A DNA stretch of 64,000 nt from Streptomyces iconiensis (GTDB lineage Bacteria; Actinomycetota; Actinomycetes; Streptomycetales; Streptomycetaceae), in contig NZ_JANCPR020000026.1 of assembly GCF_028657195.3 (NCBI RefSeq), forward strand, positions 62,001-126,000. Reading direction: 5' to 3'. Position 1 is the first letter of the stretch. Each line of letters begins with the position of its first letter. Shown here piece after piece: positions 52,958 through 61,366 of the stretch. The notes beneath the pieces were generated by a model. It was not told the DNA's origin. It made no database searches and saw only the letters and a list, made by a program, of their open reading frames with translations. Made by a program: the position numbers and the translations under genes.

Positions 52958-54067
52958 TCAGTCGAAGACGAGTACCGGTTTGACGGCCTTGCCGGAGCGG
53001 ACGGCCTCAAGTGCGTCTTCGATGCGAGGGAAGGGGAATCGGGTGATGAGCTGGTCGAAGGGGAAGCGCCCTTGCCGCCACAGGTCGATCAGGTGGGGGA
53101 TGAGCGTGTGCGGGTCGGCGTCGCCTTCGAGCCCTCCGGTCAGGGTCCGGCCCATCTGCAGGTGGCCTTGATCGATGGTGATGTCGTTCTTCATGGCCTG
53201 CAGGCCGAGGGTCGCGCAGACGCCGGGCATGCGCAGAGACATCAGGGCATGGCGCACGACCGCACCGGAGCCGACCGTGTCGACGGCGAAGTCCACTCCC
53301 GCACCGGCGATGTGCGCGATGGCCCGGTCGATGTCGTCGACACCTCCGGGGTCGATGGTGTGGGTGGCGCCCACTTCTTGGGCCAGTGGGCGTCGGCGCG
53401 GATGGGGGTCGATTCCTATGATCGGGTGGCAGCCGGCCACCGTGGCGGCCATGACGGCGGACAGCCCCACTCCGCCGAGGCCGAACACGGCGATGCCTTG
53501 TCCCGGCTGGGGCCGGAGCACGTTGAAGACGGTCCCGGCACCGGCGAGGACCCCGCAGCCCAGGGGGCCGAGGAACTCAAGGGGCAGGCCGGCCGGACGT
53601 GTGGGCACCTTGACCGTGTTACGGACGCCGGCCACGGCATAGGTACCGAAGGACGACTGGCCGAGCCAGCTCCCGTGCACGGGAAGATCGTCCTGGGTGA
53701 GAGTCGTGGAGCCGTCCAGCCGTGTGCCGGAGTAGTTCAGGGCCGGAAACAGCTCGCAAAAGGCCGGGTGGTTGGCCGCGCACTGGACACAGTCACCGCA
53801 CGAGTCGAAGCTCAGGATCACCTCGTCGCCGACCTCGACGGTATCCACGGCCGCGCCTACCGCCTCCACCACGCCCGCTCCCTCATGCCCGAGCACGAAC
53901 GGAACCGGAAGTGGCACGATGCCGGCGGCAGCGGCGAGGTCGGTACGGCAGATCCCGCCTCCGCTCATCCGTACCAGCACCTCGCGGGCCGCGAGAGCGC
54001 CGATCTCGACCGGCTCCAACGAGGCGGGCCCACCTGGCTCTTTCCAGAGAGCGACCGTCGCCTTCAT
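52958..54067 (-). CDS. Zinc-dependent alcohol dehydrogenase (aryl/allyl type)
   Basis: 369 residues. Catalytic zinc ligands: Cys in GGGICRTDLAAAAG, His in VLGHEGAGVVE, Cys in LGPLGCGVLAGAG. Structural zinc lobe DSCGDCVQCAANHPAFC. Rossmann motif FGLGGVGLSAVMAA. The pattern fits benzyl/geraniol/coniferyl-type dehydrogenases (AdhC-like), suitable for a terpene allyl alcohol. Its ATG overlaps the stop of the upstream 95-aa ORF (ATGA), so it is coupled to it. The best candidate for the first oxidation in the alcohol-to-acid route. Confidence 0.88.
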   Translation of the reverse strand: MKATVALWKEPGGPASLEPVEIGALAAREVLVRMSGGGICRTDLAAAAGIVPLPVPFVLGHEGAGVVEAVGAAVDTVEVGDEVILSFDSCGDCVQCAANHPAFCELFPALNYSGTRLDGSTTLTQDDLPVHGSWLGQSSFGTYAVAGVRNTVKVPTRPAGLPLEFLGPLGCGVLAGAGTVFNVLRPQPGQGIAVFGLGGVGLSAVMAATVAGCHPIIGIDPHPRRRPLAQEVGATHTIDPGGVDDIDRAIAHIAGAGVDFAVDTVGSGAVVRHALMSLRMPGVCATLGLQAMKNDITIDQGHLQMGRTLTGGLEGDADPHTLIPHLIDLWRQGRFPFDQLITRFPFPRIEDALEAVRSGKAVKPVLVFD

Positions 54068-54351
54068 CGGGTGCTCCGGTCCTTGACGGAGACCGGTTCG
54101 CGGTGGAGGGCGAGGACCGGTCCGGCCGTCGGCGGGGGATCGAGAAGCTCGCCGGCAGGCCCGCCGGCGTGCACCGGCCCTCCGGTCAGGCCGGCTGTCA
54201 CGTTGTCCGAGCCGACTGTCACGTTGTGCGAGCTGCGGAGCGTGAGACCGGGCGCCCCCTGGCGGGGGCCGGAGCCGGGATGTCCGCCCGTGACTGGAAA
54301 ACCGCACGGCAGGTATGTGTGAATCTCGGCAGTGTTGTTGGAGTGCGCCAT
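54064..54351 (-). CDS. 95-aa small protein coupled to its neighbours
   Basis: ATG at 54351 overlaps the Nudix stop (TGATG) and its TGA overlaps the ADH start (ATGA), so it is embedded in a tightly coupled operon. The product is Gly/Pro-rich with no membrane segment: MAHSNNTAEIHTYLPCGFPV, then GLTLRSSHNVTVGSDNVTAG. The DNA contains a 21-bp tandem duplication (54196-54237) that encodes SHNVTVG/SDNVTAG. One cysteine. I know of no family; a short peptide with a role in the pathway or a spacer ORF. Confidence 0.55.
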   Translation of the reverse strand: MAHSNNTAEIHTYLPCGFPVTGGHPGSGPRQGAPGLTLRSSHNVTVGSDNVTAGLTGGPVHAGGPAGELLDPPPTAGPVLALHREPVSVKDRSTR

Positions 54352-54842
54352 CAGATGTGCTTCCTCAGATAGCGGTCGAATGCCTTCTCGGTATCCGGAA
54401 TGAGCGGCCAGTGTTCGGCGGCCCGTCGGTATTCCGACAGCGTGAGCCAGTCGAACCAGGCGATTTCGTCAGTGTCCGGAGAAATGTCTTCCGTCAGGAC
54501 GGTCTCGTGAATGCCGAACCAGTAGGGGAATGCCCCTCCTTCACAGATGAACTTGAAGAGGGAGCGCACCTCGGTGTGGGCGCCGAGCTCCTCCAGCACC
54601 TCTCGGGCCGCAGCCTGGGAGTAGGACTCCCCGGGCCTGACCGCTCCGCCGACGAGGGTCGCGTACCAGCCGCCGAACCACGGCATCTCCCTGGACCGCC
54701 GGTGGACCAGAACCCGGCCCTGCGGGTCGCGGCACACCACACCCGCGACGCGGTGCAACCAGCCACGGCGCACGGCCTCGTGGCGTTCTGTCACGTGTAT
54801 GACGTGGTCGTGCGTGTCCACGCGCTCCACCAGTTCACCCAT
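54351..54842 (-). CDS. Nudix hydrolase (possible prenyl-diphosphate phosphohydrolase)
   Basis: 163 residues. Complete Nudix box from Gly66: GAVRPGESYSQAAAREVLEE then LG, fitting Gx5Ex7REUxEExGU. The surrounding fold (VVCRDPQGRVLVHRRSREMP) is like the YfcD/type-1 IPP-isomerase-like subgroup. In a terpenoid cluster it may remove phosphate from a prenyl or cyclised diphosphate before oxidation by the ADH and ALDH. Its start overlaps the end of the 59-aa ORF by 8 bp and its stop overlaps the 95-aa ORF. Confidence 0.85.
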   Translation of the reverse strand: MGELVERVDTHDHVIHVTERHEAVRRGWLHRVAGVVCRDPQGRVLVHRRSREMPWFGGWYATLVGGAVRPGESYSQAAAREVLEELGAHTEVRSLFKFICEGGAFPYWFGIHETVLTEDISPDTDEIAWFDWLTLSEYRRAAEHWPLIPDTEKAFDRYLRKHI

Positions 54843-55014
54843 GCCGGCTCACACCTTTGCGATACGGGGCCTCTGGCCGGCCGGTTGAGACGGCGACCGG
54901 TGTGCTGTTCGGGGCGCGGGCTTTCGTGGCAGTCACGTTCCTGAGCGTGTTCTCCACTGCCCTGAGGGCCTCCGCCTCGTGGGAGTCCCGCGCGGCTGTG
55001 TTCAGTTCGCTCAT
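54835..55014 (-). CDS. 59-aa small protein at the head of the Nudix operon
   Basis: MSELNTAARDSHEAEALRAV then ENTLRNVTATKARAPNSTP, ending SRHG and a TGA that overlaps the Nudix ATG region by 8 bp. GGGAG before the ATG at 55014 is a fair ribosome site. Helical, charged N-terminus and basic C-terminus; no cysteine, no membrane segment. It may be a leader ORF or small partner protein. The upstream gap 55015-55350 probably contains the promoter of this operon or the tail of the P450 message; no gene seen. Confidence 0.55.
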   Translation of the reverse strand: MSELNTAARDSHEAEALRAVENTLRNVTATKARAPNSTPVAVSTGRPEAPYRKGVSRHG

Positions 55015-55350
55015 GTCTGCTCCCGTGTGGGGCTCAGCTGGTTGGGGTGGCTGGCTGGAGCGGGCGCCTGGTCCAGCAGGAGACGAAGGCCAGGCCCGCA
55101 GTCATTTCGGGTTCCTTCCGCTCGGTCGCGTACGGACACGAACTCCTTCACCACTGGTATTGACCGGTCTTGTGTGGTGTCCCCGCGCCGTTCAGCCCCG
55201 CCCGCGGCACACCGGGACCGGCCACACCGTCGGCACCGGCAGACCTCTTGATGTCTCCTGACCGCCTGACAGACCGCCGTAGGACCCCTGGGCCTGCCGT
55301 GCGGCGCCCAACGACGGCAGCTGTCTTCGCTGACACGGTGGCCTCCGCTT

Positions 55351-56712
55351 TCAGGTGGTTGGCGGTGCCAGCGTTGCGGGGGTGGGGCCGTCGGGGCGGA
55401 CGGTGATGCCGTACGCGGTCTTCGTGGGGGTGGAGCGGAAGACCGGGGTGTGGGCGGGGAGGAGGTGTTCGAGCAGGACGGTTGATTCGCGGAGGGCGAA
55501 TTGCAGGCCCAGGCAGGCGCGGGGGCCGATGCCGAAGGGGAAGTAGGCGCCCGGGTGGGTGGGCCGGTTGTCCGGGGTGGTGAAGCGCCGGGGGTCGAAG
55601 TGTTCGGGCTCCGGCCACAGTTCGGGGTCGCGGTGGGTGAGGTAGGGGCAGACCAAAAGGTCGGTGCCCGCCTCGATGGTGTAGCCGGCCAGCGTGTCGT
55701 CCTCGGTGGCGTAGCGCGGCAGGACCCAGGCGGACGGGTAGAGCCGGAGCGTTTCGTTGACCAGGGCCTGGATGGCCCGGCCGCGTTCGGCCGAGCCTTC
55801 GCCACCGGCGGCGAGCGCCTGCTCGCGGGCTTCGGGATACCGGTCGAGGAGCAGATAGAGCCAGGTCAGTGTGGAGGAGGTGGTCTCGTGCCCGGCCACG
55901 AGCAACGTGACAAGTTCGTCGCGGATCAGCTGGTCCGTGTACTCAGGGCGCTCGCTCGGGGTGTCGCTCGGGTCGTCGACCAGGACGTGCAGCAGACCGG
56001 GCCCGTCGGGGCCGGCCTCCCCCTTGCGGGCGGCTTCGATGGCGTGCCGGGCTACCGCGTCGATCCGGGCGAGATCGGTGGCGGCGATGTCCTGGGAATC
56101 GGTCATGTCAGCGGGCTGAATCGGAAGGGCGGCTGCCACGGCCGCCACGGTGGCCAGTTCGCGTTCGGTCCCGTCGTCGAGGGGATGTCCGGTGAGGGAA
56201 CGCCAGATGGCGTCCAGCGCGAAGCGGCGCATCTCCTGCCCCACATCGAGGACCTCCCCGGTACGCGCGTACCGGTCCCAGCGCTGCGCTGTCGTACGGG
56301 CAGCCTCGGTGATCCGCTGTTCGTAGCGGCGCATCCCGGTGCCGGTGAACTGCGACTGCAGCAGGCGGCGTTGCCGCTTCCACGCCTCGCCGGTGGCGGC
56401 CATGACACCGCCGCCGAGCAGCGCACGGGCCCGGTGTGAGCGCTTGACGTACCGCTCAGGATGCCGCGCGAGTACGTGCTGGACCGCCTGCGGGTCGGTG
56501 ACGAGCACGGTGGGAGCCGGTCCGAGGCGGAACCCGGCGACGCCGCCGCACCGCTCGCGCACCTGCGACAGCAACCCGACCAGTTCCCCTCCCTCCGCGC
56601 GCCACCGCTCGACGAGTCCGTCCTCGACTTGGGGGAGCGGCCGTCCGGCCCCGGGGGCGGACGGCGTTCCGGGCGCGTGCGGAAGGGAGCCGAAACTCGG
56701 CTCAGTACCCAT
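55351..56712 (-). CDS. Cytochrome P450
   Basis: 453 residues. Heme motif FPFGIGPRACLGLQFALRES (Cys400); I-helix LLVAGHETTSSTLTWLYLLL; K-helix ETLRLYP (ExxR); YFPFG preceded by the DPELWPEPEHFDPRRF meander. The long form with a 40-residue N-terminal segment resembles terpenoid hydroxylases of the CYP102/CYP105-neighbouring families. AGGAGAACC precedes the ATG at 56712. A transcription unit apart from the operon below, 336 bp upstream of the 59-aa ORF; likely a hydroxylase or oxidase in the pathway. Confidence 0.9.
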   Translation of the reverse strand: MGTEPSFGSLPHAPGTPSAPGAGRPLPQVEDGLVERWRAEGGELVGLLSQVRERCGGVAGFRLGPAPTVLVTDPQAVQHVLARHPERYVKRSHRARALLGGGVMAATGEAWKRQRRLLQSQFTGTGMRRYEQRITEAARTTAQRWDRYARTGEVLDVGQEMRRFALDAIWRSLTGHPLDDGTERELATVAAVAAALPIQPADMTDSQDIAATDLARIDAVARHAIEAARKGEAGPDGPGLLHVLVDDPSDTPSERPEYTDQLIRDELVTLLVAGHETTSSTLTWLYLLLDRYPEAREQALAAGGEGSAERGRAIQALVNETLRLYPSAWVLPRYATEDDTLAGYTIEAGTDLLVCPYLTHRDPELWPEPEHFDPRRFTTPDNRPTHPGAYFPFGIGPRACLGLQFALRESTVLLEHLLPAHTPVFRSTPTKTAYGITVRPDGPTPATLAPPTT

Positions 56713-57059
56713 GTTGGTTCTCCTGAAGGGACGCGTTGGGTGGTCGCTTTCTCGATCGATTCGACAGCTCCACGATGTGGTTCCTTGCCGTGGGCTGTAC
56801 GGGCCGCTGAAGACCCTGGCGTGCCGACGCGCTTCAGCAAGGGCGCGTTCGACGTCGCTGCCGGCCTGTGCCATCGGGGCTACTTGCCCTGTGGAACCGG
56901 GACATCTCTCTGCGCCGGCACGCCCGCTTCCCGGAGGAGCGTGCCCTGCCCCGGTTTTGGAAGAAGCATCGTCAACATCTATCCGATGGCGTGGTGATGG
57001 CCTTAGTGCCATCGAGCCATTCACCGCATCCCATGACAAGGCGGGACCGGGAGCCTTCC

Positions 57060-57076
57060 CGTGAACGCGTTGAACG
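57060..57076. promoter_or_regulatory. 17-bp motif shared with the KAS III upstream region
   Basis: CGTGAACGCGTTGAACG, identical to 50223-50239, 348 bp upstream of the P450 start. The gap 56713-57650 has no gene that I can recognise. Confidence 0.45.
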
Positions 57077-57140
57077 GTTGTGAGTACAGGCTTTCCCGCT
57101 GCCTGGCAGTCGGGGTCAGGCTGAGATCGTCGCCGCAGGG

Positions 57141-57170
57141 CCATGCGGGGCCATGCGGGGCCATGCGGGC
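57141..57170. repeat. Three tandem 10-bp units
   Basis: CCATGCGGGG repeated three times (the last unit ends in C). Probably polymerase slippage in non-coding DNA upstream of the P450. Confidence 0.5.
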
Positions 57171-57650
57171 CGAGGCCGCGGCAGGGCACTGTCACCTCAT
57201 GCTGGTCACGGTGGGTCGGGCGTAATGGGGGGCTCGTGCCGCCGGACCGCTGTCTGTCGGGCGGCTGCCTACCATGCGGCCAGTTAGCTGTCTCCAGGCG
57301 AAGCTCCGGTCATCAACCACGACTTCGCCGGGTACGGCGTCCGTTGGCGCCGGCGCGGAGACGTCGAGGCGTGTGGCTGGACGACGAGGATCCGCACTTC
57401 GGGCCGCTGGGCGCGAAGGGCATCGGGAGACCGGCACTTCGGCCTCGCCCGCGGCGATCGGGAACGCCGCGTAAGACGCCACCTGCGTCCGCGTACGCGA
57501 CCTGCCCGCACGCCGGACAAGTTACTGGTGGCGACGGCAGGTCCAGGGGGAAGCTGGAATTGCGCGAGGACGTCCGCGCAGCGACGTCCTCGCAGGGATA
57601 CCGGCACACCGCTACACCGCACCAGGCAGTTCCGACAGGAAGGACGCGCC

Positions 57651-58481
57651 GTGCAGTTCGGGATCTCGACCTTCATCACGGACCAGGGAATCCGCCCCGC
57701 CCCGCTCGCCCGCGCCGTGGAGGAGCGGGGTTTCGACTCCCTTCTCATCACGGAGCACTCGCACATCCCCGTGGACCGGCGCTCGCCCTACCCCGCGGGC
57801 GGTCCGCTTCCGGACATCTACTACCGCACCCTCGACCCGTTCGTGGCGCTCGGCGCCGCGGCCTCGGTGACGGAGCGGCTGCTGCTGGGTACCGGCGTCG
57901 CTCTGGTCGTGCAGCGGGATCCGTTCCACACCGCGAAGGAGGTCGCCTCCCTCGACCTTGTCTCCGGAGGCCGCGCGGTCTTCGGTGTCGGCGTGGGCTG
58001 GAATCGGGAGGAGATGGAGAACCACGGCACGGACCCGTCCTCCCGCGGACGGCTGGTCAACGACCGGCTGCGGGCGATCCGCACGCTCTGGACGCGGGAA
58101 CAGGCCGAGTACCACGGCGAGTTCGTCGACTTCGACCCCGTGTACTCCTGGCCCAAGCCGGTCCAGGACCCGCATCCGCCGGTCTGGGTGGGCGGCGGCG
58201 AGGCGGCCTTCCCCCGGGTCACCGCACTCGGCGACGCGTGGCTGGCCCTGGCCCACCTCGCGCCGCCGGACCAACTCGGCCCGCAGCTGGAGCGGTTGCG
58301 GAACGTCGCGGGACGGGTCGTCCCGGTGACGGTGCACTCGGCGGGCCATGACGCGGAGACCGTCGAGAGGTATGAACGACTCGGCGTGGAGCGGCTGCTG
58401 TTCTACCTCCCCACGAAGCCGGAGTCGGAGTCGCTGGAGTGGCTCGACGGCATCGCGGAGTCAGCCGCCAGGCACGGCTGA
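57651..58481 (+). CDS. LLM-class F420-dependent oxidoreductase
   Basis: 276 residues from a GTG at 57651 with GACAGGAAGGA upstream. Luciferase-like TIM barrel of the TIGR03619 type: MQFGISTFITDQGIRPAPLA, ITEHSHIPVDRRSPYPAGGP, LLLGTGVALVVQRDPFHTAK, then GRAVFGVGVGWNREEMENHG. It is the only plus-strand gene within the terpenoid region, convergent with the acetoacetate-decarboxylase-fold gene. It might reduce an enone or unsaturated intermediate of the pathway or belong to an unrelated module. Confidence 0.87.
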   Translation: MQFGISTFITDQGIRPAPLARAVEERGFDSLLITEHSHIPVDRRSPYPAGGPLPDIYYRTLDPFVALGAAASVTERLLLGTGVALVVQRDPFHTAKEVASLDLVSGGRAVFGVGVGWNREEMENHGTDPSSRGRLVNDRLRAIRTLWTREQAEYHGEFVDFDPVYSWPKPVQDPHPPVWVGGGEAAFPRVTALGDAWLALAHLAPPDQLGPQLERLRNVAGRVVPVTVHSAGHDAETVERYERLGVERLLFYLPTKPESESLEWLDGIAESAARHG

Positions 58482-58686
58482 CGCGGCGCGCGACCGGGCA
58501 CGGTCGCCCCAACTCGCCCGAACCAGGCGCGGCCAGGGCCGGGTGACCCATGACTGATCCGGCACGGGCCGGGAGGCCCCGGGCCGGGTGCGGACCGAGT
58601 TTCCGCGCCCGCCTTCCGGCCCTTCTCTTACCTCCCCTTCTCCGGCCGCTGCCCCTTCCTGACGGGGGCATCAGGGGGAAGGGCCG

Positions 58687-59334
58687 CTATTTCCCCGGGA
58701 CACCGGCCGAAGACCACGCTGTCCTGTCTCGCACGGTGCGGGGAGCAGGGACCGTCATGTGGAACGAGTCGATGACGAAGGACCGTTTCGCGGTCTCCGC
58801 GACAGTGCCGGGCAGTCGGTGGGACCACTTGGTGAGGTGCATGGGTTGGCGGGCGATGTGTCCTGTGAGGCGCCCGGCGAAATACATCAGGTGTTGGTGG
58901 TGCCCGAAGCCGGGTGCGAGTGCCGGAAGCCGTGGAGTGTGCCGCCCGCTCGGGCCGAAGCGGAATCCCGCGATCGGGCCCCGGTGGTCAAAGATGCGGG
59001 TGGCCGGCCCGTCCCACTCGAAGCGGGCCAGCTCTTTGGGCACGCCCCAGATGTGGCGTCCGCCTGCCAGCGAGGCACTGGAGTCGACCCAGATCGCGTG
59101 AATCCATAATCCTGGCCTGAAGCCGGCTCGTGCCGGGCTGGTCACCATGAACTCGTCGTAGGTCACCGCACCTTCGCGGTACCGCACGAGGAGCACCACC
59201 AGGCGGCGCGGATCGCCCAGGATGCTCAATCCGCGAGGTACCGACAGCTTCTTCTGGGCGGTGAGCTCCGCCGCCCACATGGTTCCCGCTGAGCGCCATG
59301 GCGCGGGCGGGTAGGAGGCTTCTTCCGGATTCAT
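58687..59334 (-). CDS. Acetoacetate-decarboxylase-fold protein
   Basis: 215 residues with the ADC superfamily pattern: MNPEEASYPPAPWRSAGTMW, VLLVRYREGAVTYDEFMV, a GGRHIWGVPKELARFEW core (the GGR-x-GxPKELA block that surrounds the substrate cavity) and C-terminal SFHMTVPAPRTV. Many such proteins are not decarboxylases but cyclases/dehydratases or stand-alone domains of secondary metabolism. Its ATG overlaps the stop of the truncated SDR (ATGA), so it is translated in step with the cyclase block. The catalytic Lys of true acetoacetate decarboxylase is not evident. Confidence 0.78.
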   Translation of the reverse strand: MNPEEASYPPAPWRSAGTMWAAELTAQKKLSVPRGLSILGDPRRLVVLLVRYREGAVTYDEFMVTSPARAGFRPGLWIHAIWVDSSASLAGGRHIWGVPKELARFEWDGPATRIFDHRGPIAGFRFGPSGRHTPRLPALAPGFGHHQHLMYFAGRLTGHIARQPMHLTKWSHRLPGTVAETAKRSFVIDSFHMTVPAPRTVRDRTAWSSAGVPGK

Positions 59335-59738
59335 GCGCGGTCCATGGGGTCTGAAGTATGCGGAGGCCCGGCGTGGTCGCGCCGGCTGGAGCCGGTCGCC
59401 GCGGTCAGGCGGCGCAACGACCCCGGGGCCAGGGCGTAGAGCCGGTACATGACCGGTGGGCGGGCCGGAATGTCGCGCCCGGAGGCGGAACCCACCTGCT
59501 CCACCCACTGCGTGCGGGCCGGCCTGTTGGCGACATCCACCTCGTACGGGGTGATACTCGTCGCCGCCCCGTCCTTGTCCACCCGGTGCAGCTTCTCTCG
59601 TGCGACATCCGCCAGGTGAACCTCGGCACCCGCGTGGGCGAGAGCGTTGCTCACCGCCCAGCCGGTTCCTCCGGCACCGCCGGTGACCAGACAGGTAGGC
59701 CCGCCGAGAGAGCGCCGCGCGCCTCCGCCTGCCCTCAT
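59331..59738 (-). CDS. Internally deleted SDR, still coupled to its neighbours
   Basis: 135 residues. The Rossmann start is intact (TCLVTGGAGGTGWAVSNALA; DVAREKL) and the end has the YRLYALAPGSLRRLT segment of full-length fatty-acyl/retinol-type SDRs, but the middle, including the NNAG, Ser and YxxxK motifs, is absent: about 130 residues short. The frame is kept and AAGGAGAGAGG plus ATGA overlaps at both ends are preserved, so it is translated as a stub that couples the cyclase gene to the ADC-fold gene. Catalytically dead in the usual sense. Confidence 0.7.
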   Translation of the reverse strand: MRAGGGARRSLGGPTCLVTGGAGGTGWAVSNALAHAGAEVHLADVAREKLHRVDKDGAATSITPYEVDVANRPARTQWVEQVGSASGRDIPARPPVMYRLYALAPGSLRRLTAATGSSRRDHAGPPHTSDPMDRA

Positions 59739-61366
59739 CGCCTCTCTCCTTCCCCGCGGTGCCGCTCTTGCCTGCGCGGAGGTCCGGGGCCGGCCATGGT
59801 GGGACGCCGTGTGCCGTGTGACTCCCCGGTGAGACGTGCTTGCAGATGGCCCAGGGCCAGTAGGCCGAACACGTCGGCGAGGGCGGGGAGGGTGAAGATG
59901 AAGGGGCGGGGGCCGATGGAGTCGGGTGCCGAGGGGATGGCACCGTCCTGCTGCTGTGCGGCGAGCAGGCGGTGCGCCGCGGGGACGGCGGGGCGTGCGT
60001 CGTCCTGCTGGCACAGGGCGATCAGGCCGTAGGCGGTGCTGATCGGGTCGCTCGGCTCACCGGGCTGCTGGCCCCATCCTCCGTCGGCGTTCTGCCCCGA
60101 GCGTACGGCGTGCATCGCGCGGCGTGCCACGTCCTGTGCGGTCGGTGAGGTGGGGTCGGGCGATGCGCGGGTGGCAAGGACGGCGCGGAAGAGTGTGTGG
60201 TAACGGCTCGCGCTCCAGTCGGATGCGAAGTTGCCGGTGGGACGTTGTTGCCTGGCGAGGAAGTCGTGTCCGCCGCGGATCACTTCCCTGTGTTCGTGGG
60301 GCTGGAGGGACAGAGCGTTGAGTGCTGCGGCCGTCATACAGGCTTCAGGCGGAGATTCCGCGCCGTAGGTGGGAAAACCCCCGCAGGGTTTGCGCAGTTC
60401 GAGAAGGGAGCGCAGCCCGCGGTCGATGGCACCCGCGTGGGCGACACGGTCCACGGTGTCCAGGAATTCCAAGCTGACCGAGGTGTCGTCGACGTCGGTC
60501 TGCAGTGCGCGGTCGGTGAACGCCCACCCCCCGTTGGGGCGTTGCTGTCGGGCGACGTGCTCGGCCAGGGGGCCGAGCCTTTCTCCCGGTGTGTCAACGG
60601 AAGCGAGGGCGACACCGGCCGTGACGGTGCACCAGGTGTCCGCGTCGGTGATGAAGGGGATGCCCCCGTCCGACCGACGGTGCCGCAGCGCCTTGGTGAT
60701 CCCTTCCCTGATCACGTGGTCGGTGTCGCGCAGGAAGGACAGCGCGTGCAGCACGGACAGATGGATGAGGAGGTTGCCCTCCCACACCCATGGGCCGCGT
60801 TGCGTGGAGAGCAGCAGTTCGACGTCGCCGTCGCGTACGGTCGCGATGTCGTGCTCCAGACCGGCGAGAATCACCTTCAGCGCGGTGACTTGGACCGCGG
60901 CCCATCCGTGCAGCCCGATGGTGTTCAGCTCGGCCGGATCGTGCCGGCAGGGGGCCCGGCTGTCGAGCAGCGAGAGGAACACATCGATCAGCAGGCGCTT
61001 CCGGGACCCGGTGAACTCCGGTACCTGGGAGATGAGCTGTTCCCGCAGCGTCTCGTTCACCGCCCCTTCCGGGGACAGCGCGGTACGGGCGAGCAGCCGG
61101 TCGAGGGGCTCATCGGCCTCGCGCCGGGACCTGAGATGGTCCTCCAACCTCCGCTGTTCGCCTTCTTCGACGCAGAAGCGACGCAGCAGCCGCAGCAGGA
61201 GGGCCGTCTCCAGCGCCCGTCCGTGGCACGGGTCCCGCACGGCACCGTGCGCGTCGACACGGCGGAAGAGGCGTTCGCGCAGCCGGTCGACGGCCAGGGG
61301 CAGGGACGGGGGAAACGCCTGTGCGTTCCACGTCTCCCGCCGGTTCGGCGTGGTTCGTACCTTCAT
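59735..61366 (-). CDS. Class II terpene cyclase (DxDD type)
   Basis: 543 residues of the alpha-barrel prenyltransferase/squalene-cyclase fold. The protonating motif is ALQTDVDDTSVSLEFLDT (DVDD at 291-294). QW-like repeats: RQQRPNGGWAF, GFPTYGAESPPEA, QNADGGWGQQPG. There is no DDxxD class I motif, so it probably makes a cyclic diphosphate (labdane-type or similar) for the class I enzyme. The size is that of bacterial diterpene cyclases. Its start overlaps the FAD gene stop by 4 bp and its stop overlaps the SDR stub. Confidence 0.92.
   Translation of the reverse strand: MKVRTTPNRRETWNAQAFPPSLPLAVDRLRERLFRRVDAHGAVRDPCHGRALETALLLRLLRRFCVEEGEQRRLEDHLRSRREADEPLDRLLARTALSPEGAVNETLREQLISQVPEFTGSRKRLLIDVFLSLLDSRAPCRHDPAELNTIGLHGWAAVQVTALKVILAGLEHDIATVRDGDVELLLSTQRGPWVWEGNLLIHLSVLHALSFLRDTDHVIREGITKALRHRRSDGGIPFITDADTWCTVTAGVALASVDTPGERLGPLAEHVARQQRPNGGWAFTDRALQTDVDDTSVSLEFLDTVDRVAHAGAIDRGLRSLLELRKPCGGFPTYGAESPPEACMTAAALNALSLQPHEHREVIRGGHDFLARQQRPTGNFASDWSASRYHTLFRAVLATRASPDPTSPTAQDVARRAMHAVRSGQNADGGWGQQPGEPSDPISTAYGLIALCQQDDARPAVPAAHRLLAAQQQDGAIPSAPDSIGPRPFIFTLPALADVFGLLALGHLQARLTGESHGTRRPTMAGPGPPRRQERHRGEGERR

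Noticed and set aside
57141..57170. Tandem 10-bp units as a CRISPR or VNTR locus
   Set aside because: Units are contiguous without spacers and there are only three. No cas genes occur in the window.
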